This document shows, piece by piece, positions 54,224 to 62,808 of a stretch of 64,000 nucleotides of DNA. How positions within the stretch are numbered: the first letter of the stretch is position 1; each line of letters opens with the position of its first letter. A model generated the notes under the pieces. That model saw only the letters and a list, made by a program, of their open reading frames with translations. It made no database searches and was not told the DNA's origin. Source of the DNA: Ralstonia pickettii DTP0602 (lineage in GTDB: Bacteria; Pseudomonadota; Gammaproteobacteria; Burkholderiales; Burkholderiaceae); NCBI GenBank assembly GCA_000471925.1, contig CP006669.1:496001-560000 (forward strand), written 5' to 3'. The position numbers were made by a program, and so were the translations under genes.

Positions 54224-54721
<498 letters not shown>

Positions 54722-54732
<11 letters not shown>

Positions 54733-55567
54733 GGATACTCCGGTTCGATGCTTGCGCCGACGCGATTGCGCGCAGCGCATTGACGGTATGGCGGTGCAGC
54801 GGCGCGGCGCCGTCGGGCACCGCCTCGGCCAAGTCGGCGCGAGCCGCCTCGTACAGCGCCTGCCGGCTGCAGGCGCCGCGGGCCAGCTCGGCCTCGGTGT
54901 GGGCCAGCCGCAGCGGTCCGCCGGGCAGCGCGCCCGCCCAGCACGACCAAGCGCCGCCGGCCAGGCGCACCGCCACCGCGGCACTGCTGGCGTATTCGCC
55001 TGCGCGCTGCATCAGCTTGGCGCGGCCCCACCCTTCCAACCCTAGCGAGGCCGCGGGCAAGGCAATCGCGGTGACCAGCTCGTCGACCTGCAGATCCACT
55101 TCAAGCGGGCCGCGCACGAACGCGGCCAGCGGCACGGTCTTGTCGCCCCGCAGACTGCTGATGCGCACCTGCGCCCGTAGCGCGTGGAACAACAGCGGCC
55201 AGTCGCCGGCGGGGTCGGCCTGCACCAGGCTGCCGCCCAAGGTGCCGCGATTGCGCACGGCGGCAAAGGCAATCTGCGCGGCATGCGCGGCCACCAGCCG
55301 CCAAACCGGCAGGTCGCCACGCTGGCGTTCCAGCGTGTCGTGGGTAACCATCGCGCCGATGGTGCCGTCCTGCAGCGACAGGCTGCGCAGCTCGGCTACG
55401 CGCGACAGGTCCACCAGCACGTGCGGGCGCACCACGCGAAAGCGCATCATCGGCAGCAGGCTCTGGCCGCCGGCGAGCACGCGGGCATCGCTGCCCAGCG
55501 CCGCCAGCAGCGCGATGGCTTGCTCAAGCGTGGTTGGGGCGCGGTATTCCAGGGCGGGCAGCTTCAT
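54722..55567 (-). CDS. coxM: CoxM-type FAD subunit of a molybdenum hydroxylase
   Basis: A 281-residue FAD-binding protein: LAGGQSLLPMMRFRVVRP and TLGGSLVQADPAGDWPLLFHAL are the two FAD-binding loops of the family. An open frame extends upstream, but the ATG at 55567 overlaps the CoxL stop (ATGA) and gives the family start. It completes the electron chain of the hydroxylase. Confidence 0.92.
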
Positions 55568-57969
55568 GCCATCACCTCCGCATAGTCGGGATGCGCCAGC
55601 AGCTGCTCCAGCAGTCCGTCCGGCGTGATCGGCGTGGCGCATACCTGCACGTCAAACTCCTTGAGCGCGGCCCGCACCGCGTTGGCGATGGCCGCCGGCG
55701 GCGGCACCGAGCCGCCCTCACCCATGCCCTTGACCCCGAAGGCGGAGAACGGCGACGGCGTACACAGGTGGATGATGTCGACGGGCGGGATCTCTACCGC
55801 GCTGGGCACGTGGTAGTCGCCGAAGGTTACGGTCTCGGGCTGGCCGTCGGCGTTGTAGCGCATGGCTTCGTAGAGCGCCTGGCCGATACCCTGTGCGACG
55901 CCACCGATAATCTGGCCGTCGACGATCAGCGGATTGACCACGGTGCCGCAGTCCTCCGCGACGACGTATCCGGTCACGCGCACCAGACCGGTATCGATAT
56001 CGACGCGCACCCGCGCGGCGTGCACGGCGTAGGAGAATGTGCCGGTTTCCACCTCGGGCCGGTAGGCGGCTTCCACCGACATGCCCGGCGCGATCTCGCG
56101 CGGCAGTTGGTGGATGCCGATGTAGGCCACGCGCGCCACCTCGGCCAGTGTCACGGTGCGGCCGTCGGGCGCCATCAGGTTGCCGTCCTGCAACCGCAGC
56201 GCCTCGGCCGGGCAGCCGACCAGCACCGCGCCGATGCTGCGCGCCTTGGCCACCAGCGCAGCGCAAGCCTGCCGCACCGCACCGCCGGCCATCACGATCG
56301 AGCGCGAGGCCACCGTGCCCATGCCGAACGGCGCCGCCGCGGTATCGCCCTGGCGGATATGGATCCCGGCGGGATCCAGCGTGGTCACCTGCGCGGCAAT
56401 CTGCGCCAGGCTGGTCTGGTGCCCCTGACCGTGCGACAGGGTGCCGACCTCGATCTCGAGCGAGCCGTCGCTGTGCAGCGTGGCGCGTGCCGATTCATGG
56501 CCGTACACCGCCGGCGATCCGCGCCGGCGCCATTCTTCCGCGCCGTGCGCGGCCTGCTCCACCAGCATGGCGTAGCCGATGCCCTCGCGCCAGCGCCCGC
56601 TGCCCGGCTCAGGCGTGCCCCACTTGGCGGCCACGCGTTCCACTGCGGCATCCAAGGCCTCGGCATAGTTGCCGGAGTCATAGACCAGGCCGGTGGCGGT
56701 GGTGTACGGAAATGCATTCGGCGGGATCAGGTTGCGGCGGCGCACCGCCACCGGGTCCAGCCTGAGCGCGTGCGCCACCTCGTCGACGATGCGCTCCATG
56801 GCAAAGCAGCCGCCTGGCCGGCCGACGCCGCGATAGGGGCCGAGCGGGCTCTTGTTGGTGTAGACGCTGACCGCCTCGAAGCGGTAGTTGCGCACGTCAT
56901 ACGGCCCCAGCAGCACGTTGGCCGCCATATTGGCCTCGATCGCACCGGTGGAAGTCTTGGCCGAATAGGCGCCCGAATCCACCACGATGCGTGCATCGAT
57001 GCCATGGATGCGTCCGCTGGCGTCGAACCATGCACTCACCTCCTGTGCATGCTGGCGGCTATGGTTGCTCGCCACGAAATGCTCGTAGCGGTCCTCAATC
57101 CAGCGCACCGGATGCCCCACGCGCAGGGCCAGCGCGGCCAGCAGCACTTCTTCCGGGTACAGGTTGCTCTTGGCGCCGAAGCCGCCGCCCACGTCCGGCA
57201 CGATCACGCGCAGCTCGGCCTCGCTGAGCCGGGTCAGCTGCTCGGCCACGAAGCTGCGCACCAGGTGCGGCCGCTGAGTCGACAGGTACAGCGTGAGATG
57301 GCCGCTGCGGCGGTCCGCGCTGGCGACGCAGCCGCGCGTCTCCAGCGGGCTCGCCAGCACGCGGTCCATGGCGAACTGCCGCGTCACGCGCCGCAGCCCG
57401 CCGGCGTCGGCCTGGGCCAGCACGGCGTCGAAGTCGCCGAGCGTGCGCGCGACGCGCATCACTACGTTCGAGGACAGTCCGGCATGCAGCACCGGCCCGG
57501 GGGTGGCCAGCTCGGCCACCGCATCCACTACCGGGGGCAGGACTTCGATATCAAGCTCCACTTCCTCGGCCAGGGTCTCGGCCTGCGCACGGGTCGGAGC
57601 CACCACCATGACCACCGCCTCGCCGACATAGCGCACGCGGTCCACCGCCAGCAGCGGCCACGGCGCGCCATTGAACTCGTCACGCAACAGCGCGCAGGAA
57701 ATCGGCAGCACGTCGCCGGCCAGATCGGACGCGGTCCAGAAGGTGCCGGCCGGATACTCCTGCGGCAAGCGGATACCGCGCAGGTGGCCGTGCGCCACCG
57801 GGCTGCGCACGAACGCCACCTCCTTGCAACCGGGCAGCTCCACGTCGGCCACGAACTGCGCGCGCGCTTCCAGGTGTCGCGCATCCTCGCGGCGCTCCAG
57901 CCTGCGCCCGATCCACGGTTGCCCGGCCAGCGCCGCCAGATCCGGCGTGGGTTCCATCATCTTGGTCAT
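55564..57969 (-). CDS. coxL: CoxL-type molybdenum hydroxylase large subunit
   Basis: An 801-residue xanthine oxidase-family large subunit. Molybdenum-cofactor binding blocks VPDVGGGFGAKS, LGPYRGVGRPGG and GQGHQTSLAQIAAQV are present; the catalytic Glu is in GVKGMGEGGSVPPPAA near the C-terminus. The active-site loop PYRGVGRPGG lacks the Cys-Ser of true CO dehydrogenase (AYRCSFR), so the enzyme is a hydroxylase of an organic ring, not a CO oxidase. A second start 11 codons upstream overlaps the receptor gene; the ATG at 57969 is preferred. N-heteroaromatic substrates are typical for this group. Confidence 0.93.
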   Translation of the reverse strand: MTKMMEPTPDLAALAGQPWIGRRLERREDARHLEARAQFVADVELPGCKEVAFVRSPVAHGHLRGIRLPQEYPAGTFWTASDLAGDVLPISCALLRDEFNGAPWPLLAVDRVRYVGEAVVMVVAPTRAQAETLAEEVELDIEVLPPVVDAVAELATPGPVLHAGLSSNVVMRVARTLGDFDAVLAQADAGGLRRVTRQFAMDRVLASPLETRGCVASADRRSGHLTLYLSTQRPHLVRSFVAEQLTRLSEAELRVIVPDVGGGFGAKSNLYPEEVLLAALALRVGHPVRWIEDRYEHFVASNHSRQHAQEVSAWFDASGRIHGIDARIVVDSGAYSAKTSTGAIEANMAANVLLGPYDVRNYRFEAVSVYTNKSPLGPYRGVGRPGGCFAMERIVDEVAHALRLDPVAVRRRNLIPPNAFPYTTATGLVYDSGNYAEALDAAVERVAAKWGTPEPGSGRWREGIGYAMLVEQAAHGAEEWRRRGSPAVYGHESARATLHSDGSLEIEVGTLSHGQGHQTSLAQIAAQVTTLDPAGIHIRQGDTAAAPFGMGTVASRSIVMAGGAVRQACAALVAKARSIGAVLVGCPAEALRLQDGNLMAPDGRTVTLAEVARVAYIGIHQLPREIAPGMSVEAAYRPEVETGTFSYAVHAARVRVDIDTGLVRVTGYVVAEDCGTVVNPLIVDGQIIGGVAQGIGQALYEAMRYNADGQPETVTFGDYHVPSAVEIPPVDIIHLCTPSPFSAFGVKGMGEGGSVPPPAAIANAVRAALKEFDVQVCATPITPDGLLEQLLAHPDYAEVMA

Positions 57970-57976
57970 GCGCGGC

Positions 57977-58981
57977 TCACTGGTCGATGGTGACGTTGGC
58001 ATTGCGGATGATGGCGCGCCAGCGGCCGGTGTCCTGCACCATGCGCGCCTGGATCTCGGCCACGCTACCGCCGAGCGGCACGAACCCTTGTCGCAGCAGG
58101 CCGGCCTTCACCTCGGGATCGGCCAGTGCGCGGTTGACCTGCGCGTTCAGCGACTCGATCACCGCCGGAGGCGTCTGCGCCGGCGCCATCAGGATGAACC
58201 AGCTCGACAGGTCGACCTCGGGCAGGCCCGCTTCTTTCAGTGGCGGTACCCCGGTCAGTCCCGGGAAGCGCGCCGGCCCTGCCACGCCCAGCAGCCGCAC
58301 GCGGCCGGACTGGATCTGCGCCAGCGCCGGTCCCAGGTTCTCGAAGGTGTAGTCCACCTCGCCGCCGGCCAGCGCCACCGTGGCCGGCCCGCTGCCCTTG
58401 AACGGGACGTGAACGGCCTTGAGCTGTGCGCTCTGGTTGAACCACTCCGCCGCCAAGTGCAACGTGCTGCCGGTGCCGGCCGAGCCGAAGTTCAGGCCGC
58501 CCTGCGCCGACTTGCGCCGCGCCTCGGCCAGGAACTCGCGCACGGTCCTGGCCTGGATGTTAGACCCCACCGCCAGGAACGCCGGCACCGTCACCAGTCC
58601 CACCACCGGCATCAGCTCGCGCGACGCCTGGTACGGCAGCCGCGCGTAGAGGGTCTCGTTGTTGACGATGGAGGTGGAGGCCACCAGTAAGGTGTAACCG
58701 TCCGAGGGGGCACGCGCGACGTGGCGCGTGGCGATCTGCGTATTGGCCCCCGGCTTGTTGTCGACCACCACTGCCTGGCGGTATGCCTCAGCAAGCTTCT
58801 TGCCTATCAAACGTGCGGTGATGTCCGTACCGCCACCGGCGGCGAACGGCACTACCAACGTAATCGGCTTGTCCGGGTACTCGGCGTGCGCAAGGGTCAC
58901 GCTGCATAACACCGCGGCGCCTGTCGCCAGGCGGGCCAGTATGCCGCGCCGTCGTAGCGCGAAAGTCGACAACAATCTCAT
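57977..58981 (-). CDS. Bug-family tripartite tricarboxylate receptor
   Basis: A 334-residue periplasmic binding protein. The signal peptide ends AHA near residue 33; YPDKPITLVVPFAAGGGTDITARLIG and VVDNKPGANTQIATRHVARAPSDGYTLL are hallmark Bug motifs. Such proteins capture organic acids for a TctAB-type membrane carrier, which must be encoded elsewhere. As first gene of the operon it probably delivers the pathway substrate, implying a carboxylated or otherwise anionic compound. Confidence 0.92.
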   Translation of the reverse strand: MRLLSTFALRRRGILARLATGAAVLCSVTLAHAEYPDKPITLVVPFAAGGGTDITARLIGKKLAEAYRQAVVVDNKPGANTQIATRHVARAPSDGYTLLVASTSIVNNETLYARLPYQASRELMPVVGLVTVPAFLAVGSNIQARTVREFLAEARRKSAQGGLNFGSAGTGSTLHLAAEWFNQSAQLKAVHVPFKGSGPATVALAGGEVDYTFENLGPALAQIQSGRVRLLGVAGPARFPGLTGVPPLKEAGLPEVDLSSWFILMAPAQTPPAVIESLNAQVNRALADPEVKAGLLRQGFVPLGGSVAEIQARMVQDTGRWRAIIRNANVTIDQ

Positions 58982-59004
58982 GGGACGCTCCTTAGTATCC
59001 TTAA

Positions 59005-59030
59005 TATCAATCTCGTATACTTTATTTGAG
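59005..59030. promoter_or_regulatory. candidate FadR-type operator
   Basis: The divergent gap between the Bug receptor and the GntR regulator contains CTCGTATACTT with a central GTATAC palindrome (59015-59020). Regulators of this subfamily commonly bind TxGTATACxA-type sites. The surrounding sequence is AT-rich, as expected for divergent promoters. Confidence 0.45.
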
Positions 59031-59139
59031 CAAAGAATATGTTACGCTCCGCGAGTCGTCAAGCAGATCTTTTGCCCGTCCGGACGCGGGCCTAATTCGT
59101 CACACCCCAAGCTGTCTAATCATCCTTTTGCTGACCAAG

Positions 59140-59868
59140 ATGCAAGCCGAGCGCGATCCCGCGACCCCACGCTCCACCGACCAGCCCGCAACGGGCCTGC
59201 CAAAGCTGCCGCGCGACCTGGGCGGCGCCAACATGCAGGACAGCGTGTACAGCGCGCTGTTCGAGGGCATCGTGACCGGCAGGCTGCGGCCGGGCGAGCG
59301 CCTGCTGATCGACGACGTGGCCGAGCACTTCGGCGTCAGCAAGATCCCGGTGCGGGAAGCGCTCAAGGCGCTGGAGGGCAAGGGCTGGGTCGAATCGGCG
59401 CCGCGCCGCGGAACCTATGTGCGCAAGCTGTCGATGGTTGAACTGCATGAACTGTTCGAGCTACGCCAGTTGCTGGAGCCGGCCATCACCGGGCTGGCCG
59501 CGCACCGCCGCCGCACGCTGCACCTGCAGCAACTCAGCCAACTCGTCGACGAAGGCATCGCCGCGATCGAGCGCGACGACTACGCCGCTAGCTCGCGCGC
59601 GAACTCACAGTTCCATTCGGTGATTGCCGAAGCCGCTGGCAACCATTTCGCGCATGACGTGATCCGCGATATCGAACTGCGCCTGCGGCGCTATTTCGTC
59701 GCGTCCGAATGGGAGGAACGCAAGGAGTCACTGCGCCAGCACGTGGCGATCTTCGAGGCGATCCGCGCGCAGGACGTGGCCGAGGCGGAGCGACTGACGC
59801 GGCTGCACCTGGCGCATACGGAAAGCATGGCGGCGCGGGGGTTGCCGGGGATTGACGCGCTCGACTGA
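59140..59868 (+). CDS. GntR-family regulator (FadR subfamily)
   Basis: A 242-residue regulator. The winged helix is VYSALFEGIVTGRLRPGERLLIDDVAEHFGVSKIPVREALKALEGKGWV; the C-terminal FCD all-helical domain (ELFELRQLLEPAITGLAAHRR onward) binds small organic acids with a metal. The open frame begins earlier at 59026, but the ATG at 59140 gives the usual length. It is divergent from the ten-gene operon and is the obvious candidate for its repressor. Confidence 0.9.
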   Translation: MQAERDPATPRSTDQPATGLPKLPRDLGGANMQDSVYSALFEGIVTGRLRPGERLLIDDVAEHFGVSKIPVREALKALEGKGWVESAPRRGTYVRKLSMVELHELFELRQLLEPAITGLAAHRRRTLHLQQLSQLVDEGIAAIERDDYAASSRANSQFHSVIAEAAGNHFAHDVIRDIELRLRRYFVASEWEERKESLRQHVAIFEAIRAQDVAEAERLTRLHLAHTESMAARGLPGIDALD

Positions 59869-59880
59869 CCGGTCGTTACG

Positions 59881-60219
59881 GTGCCCAGCGACCCGGAATC
59901 GCCTTCCTATTTCGCCCGCTTCGAAGCGCGCGCGGTCCTCTCTGCAATGATTTCTGGGCTTGAACGCGGCGTCGAGCTGGGGAAGGTGGTCGAAGTCGAG
60001 AGTGCTGTAGCCCGACTGCAGACGATACTTTCGGCCAGCCCCCTGGACGCCAAGGATGGAATTCCGCGCTCCATCTTGATTTGATGAACAGACTGCAGGC
60101 GGCTGTGGAAGCCTGGATGTCCGAGAATCGGGTCGAGGTTTCCCCGCCGAAGATCGTTCGCTACATGGCCGAGGAGCTTCACCTGGTTGGAACGAACCTC
60201 GATATACCGCTGCCATAGC
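59881..60219 (+). other. two short unknown ORFs
   Basis: Two consecutive plus-strand frames, 67 and 44 codons (second from ATG 60084), read as protein-like but unrecognisable helical segments (FARFEARAVLSAMISGLERG and MNRLQAAVEAWMSENRVEV). They may be pieces of one decayed gene. No ribosome binding site is convincing. Confidence 0.25.
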
Positions 60220-60454
60220 CGAACGCCCGCGACCCCGTCGGAGAACTGCAAGCCAGGCCAGTCAGCAAACAAGCCTGGCTGCACTCAACCAGTCACGCCC
60301 AATATCAAAACTCGGTCGCCGTCATTGTCTGGACGATGTCGCCCTCGCCGGTGACGCAATCGCTTCGAAAAGAAAGTTGTCACTGATTCCGAATCGCGGT
60401 AGGAATACCGGTCGCCCGGTACCCCCCCGCACAGATCCCGGCGTGCCCGATTCG

Positions 60455-60486
60455 GGCACCGTATGTGCTTACCCACATACGGTGCC
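60455..60486. repeat. 13-bp perfect hairpin at element end
   Basis: GGCACCGTATGTG, loop CTTACC, CACATACGGTGCC. It directly adjoins the left 19-bp inverted repeat of the recombinase remnant and is probably part of the element's terminus. Confidence 0.7.
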
Positions 60487-60871
60487 AAATGTGGCGCTTA
60501 TCCGATCCGCGCTCAAGGCCTGTGCACAACAGCCATCACTGGAAACCAAGCGGGTCAGCCCTCACACGGTGCGACATTCAACTGCAACCGCACTGCTGCG
60601 GGCGGGCGTCGACATCAACACGATCCGCGGGTGGTTGGGACATATTTCTCTCAACACGACGAACATCTACGCGGAGATTGACCTCGAGACTAAAGCAAAG
60701 GCGTTGGCCACCTGTGCTCCGACAGTTTCTGGCGACAACAGCCTGTTTTAATGGAGTTCCTGCGCAACCTGTAGCCAGGAATTTATGTGGCGGCCCGTCC
60801 GCTGTTCTGTCCCTCACAACGGCCCGCAAAGGCTGACCGCCACATATGAACAAGCGCCACATTTGGCACCG
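60481..60871 (+). mobile_element. RIT-like tyrosine recombinase mini-element
   Basis: The segment is bounded by perfect 19-bp inverted repeats, GGTGCCAAATGTGGCGCTT (60481-60499) and its complement (60853-60871), with a second inner pair TATGTGGCGG/CCGCCACATA near 60783 and 60836. It contains only the last about 70 codons of a tyrosine recombinase. This looks like an internally deleted element of the RIT type (recombinase in trio), known from Cupriavidus. Confidence 0.6.
60500..60751 (+). pseudogene. tyrosine recombinase C-terminal fragment
   Basis: The frame encodes KRVSPHTVRHSTATALLRAGVDINTIRGWLGH followed by TTNIYAEIDLETKAKALATC. That supplies the HxxR, the W/H and the Tyr nucleophile of a tyrosine recombinase, in the version typical of RIT elements. 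The first catalytic Arg and the DNA-binding domain are missing. Confidence 0.8.
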
Positions 60872-60876
60872 GGCTC

Positions 60877-61485
60877 CTACCTTGGGTGCTTGACGGCAAA
60901 GCGCTGTTCGGGCCATGGATGAAGGATTCGAGGTTTCGGCGGCCAGGCATCCGCCAGACGAGTCATCTTCTCCCATGTCTTCCGGTCCTTTTGGCTTCGT
61001 CGCCGCAGCGTGCGTCGCCATAGATCCGTGACGTGGTGGCGAAAGGCGCTGAGTGCCCGATAATTCGTGGGCACCGCGTGATACGCAAAGTAGCCGCGTA
61101 CCACCTGCCCCAGCCATCTCCCCTGCATTGGGATCGCCTCATGCATCCGCCGCCGAAGCTCATCCTTGATCTGCCTGAGCTTCGTCCGCATGCGATCACT
61201 GCGGCTCTTCCGCTTAAGCTGGAAGGCACCGCGCCGCGATCGACCACAGATAAAGATGAAGCCCAGAAAGGCGAATGTCTCCGGCCGACGAAGGCCACGA
61301 CTTTTGCGCTTGACCGCCGCGTGACGACCAATCTCAATCAGTCGCGTCTTGTCCGGATGCAGTGCAAGAGAGAACTGCTCCAACCTCTTGCGCATCGCGT
61401 CCCAGAACAGCCGCGCGTCAGCTTCATGCTCGAAACCGACCACAACGTCATCCGCGTAGCGCAGAATGATGACGTTGCCTTTGCG
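60877..61485 (-). pseudogene. group II intron maturase fragment 1
   Basis: The C-terminal half of an LtrA-type reverse transcriptase/maturase: KGNVIILRYADDVVVGFEHEADARLFWDAM with the intact YADD catalytic motif, LALHPDKTRLIEIGRHA, RRPETFAFLGFIF and the maturase (X) domain RRRMHEAIPMQGRWLGQVVRGYFAYHAVP. The frame runs to the natural end. The N-terminal half is absent and replaced by a second copy of the same region. Confidence 0.85.
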
Positions 61486-62060
61486 AGAAGCCAAGAAAGT
61501 CCTCCTCGTAGAACCTGTGACTGCGAAACCGCGAGCTTCGCACCGGTGCGCTCGGCGAGGCGAGAGACACGACGGTCTCCCCCTGCACGGAAATCGGTTC
61601 ATGCATGCGCCTCCGAAGTTCCTCTTTGATCTGCCTGAGTTTCGCCCGCATGCGGTCTGCCCGGGTCTTCCGTTGAAGCTGGAAGGCACCACGACGAGTC
61701 CGCCCACAGGTGAAAATGAAACCCAGAAAGGTGAAGGTCTCCGGCCGGTCAAGGCCGTAGCGCTTTCGTCTGCCCGCGGCTATGCGACCAAAATCCAGCA
61801 GCCTCGTCTTGTCCGGATGCAGCGCAAGCGAGAACTCTTCCAACCTCGTTTGCATCGCGTCCCAGAAGCGCCGCGCGTCGTCTTCGTGCTCGAAGCCGAC
61901 CACAACATCATCCGCCTACCGCAGGATGATGACGTTGCCTTTGGCTTCTCGCCGTCGCCACCGTTGGGCCCAAAGGTCAAAGATGTAGTGAAGATAAACC
62001 GTTCGCGAACAGCGGCGAAGCCACTGATCCCTGCGGTGTACCCGATTCACTGACGCTGAG
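61486..62060 (-). pseudogene. group II intron maturase fragment 2
   Basis: Upstream copy of the same maturase region: LHYIFDLWAQRWRRREAKGNVIILR, then a stop codon (TAG, 61916-61918) exactly where the Tyr of YADD should be, then ADDVVVGFEHEDDARRFWDAM and onward to RRRMHEPISVQG. It lacks the maturase end. The two fragments stand in tandem and differ in detail, so they come from two related introns or an old duplication. Confidence 0.85.
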
Positions 62061-62139
62061 CTCTCCATCATGTTATCGATGGCCGTGGAGCAGCGAACTT
62101 GGGGGTGGACCTTGCCGGTCTCCCGGCGCACTGACAAAT

Positions 62140-62463
62140 TTATTCTGCTGCGACCGGTTCCCACGTCCTTGCCAACCTCAACCGCATGGGCCGCTGCCTC
62201 GAGCCAGGGCGCGCATGCGCCTTGGGAACGACCAACATGGTCAAACCCTGTCCGTCCAGCACCCGCAGGGCATACGCGAGATTGACGCCCTTGCCATTCT
62301 CCAGCTTGGACAGCATGCCGATGGCGACCCCGCAATGCCTCGCCGCCTGGTCAATCGGCAGCCCGTCTTCTGCCCGAGTGGCGCGAATGCGGTCGCCGAG
62401 TTGGTGAATGGTGCGAATCGTCGCGCGCGATGGAGGCGTCGGATCAGGGAGTGGTCGCGCCAT
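62140..62463 (-). CDS. XRE-family (HipB-like) regulator, copy 2
   Basis: A 107-residue paralogue of the regulator at 30650-30982, with the same start pattern (MARPLPDPTPPSRATIR), helix-turn-helix IRATRAEDGLPIDQAARHCGVAIGMLSKLENGKGVNL and LTMLVVPKAHA near the end. No hipA-like gene is adjacent. The palindrome CTTTCATGAAAG is 50 bp upstream. Confidence 0.8.
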   Translation of the reverse strand: MARPLPDPTPPSRATIRTIHQLGDRIRATRAEDGLPIDQAARHCGVAIGMLSKLENGKGVNLAYALRVLDGQGLTMLVVPKAHARPGSRQRPMRLRLARTWEPVAAE

Positions 62464-62512
62464 CGGCTCCTTTCGTGAAGAGACGAGCTAGCGCGCTTGC
62501 GGCTCGCTCAAG

Positions 62513-62524
62513 CTTTCATGAAAG
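62513..62524. promoter_or_regulatory. candidate operator for XRE copy 2
   Basis: CTTTCATGAAAG, a perfect 12-bp palindrome 50 bp upstream of the regulator start. It shares TTTCA/TGAAA with the site upstream of the paralogue at 30982; a half-site TTTCGTGAA lies at about 62471. Confidence 0.5.
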
Positions 62525-62808
62525 TAAAAATAATAGCGATTGTCTCTGATGGTGTCCTATACAAACAGGACGCCCATCCACTCGCGTGTACTTCCTGGAT
62601 GGCGCGCCTCTACTGGCTACACAAGCTGTCGGTCCGCGATTAATTGCATTTTAATTTCGGCGCGTGGGTGCTTGGGCAGGCAGTGCATCCTGCATATCCT
62701 GGGCAACCCTTGAGGCGTGGCGCGCGCGCTGAGTCCTGTTCGACGGCCCTTCCCTGCGCTGATAAGATTTAATCGTTAAGTCTTCCAGGTCCCGGAAGGG
62801 ATAACCCC
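62525..62808. other. intergenic region, divergent promoters
   Basis: About 280 bp between the XRE regulator and the cyclase gene. It must hold the promoters of both genes; a GTCCT...AGGAC inverted repeat is present near 62553-62570. Nothing else is recognised. Confidence 0.35.

Noticed and set aside
55564..57969. true carbon monoxide dehydrogenase
   Set aside because: The active-site loop reads PYRGVGRPGG instead of the AYRCSFR type with Cys, and the genes around it are for ring catabolism.
55534..57993. 819-codon plus-strand frame opposite coxL
   Set aside because: Mirror of the coxL gene; composition is typical for an antisense shadow.
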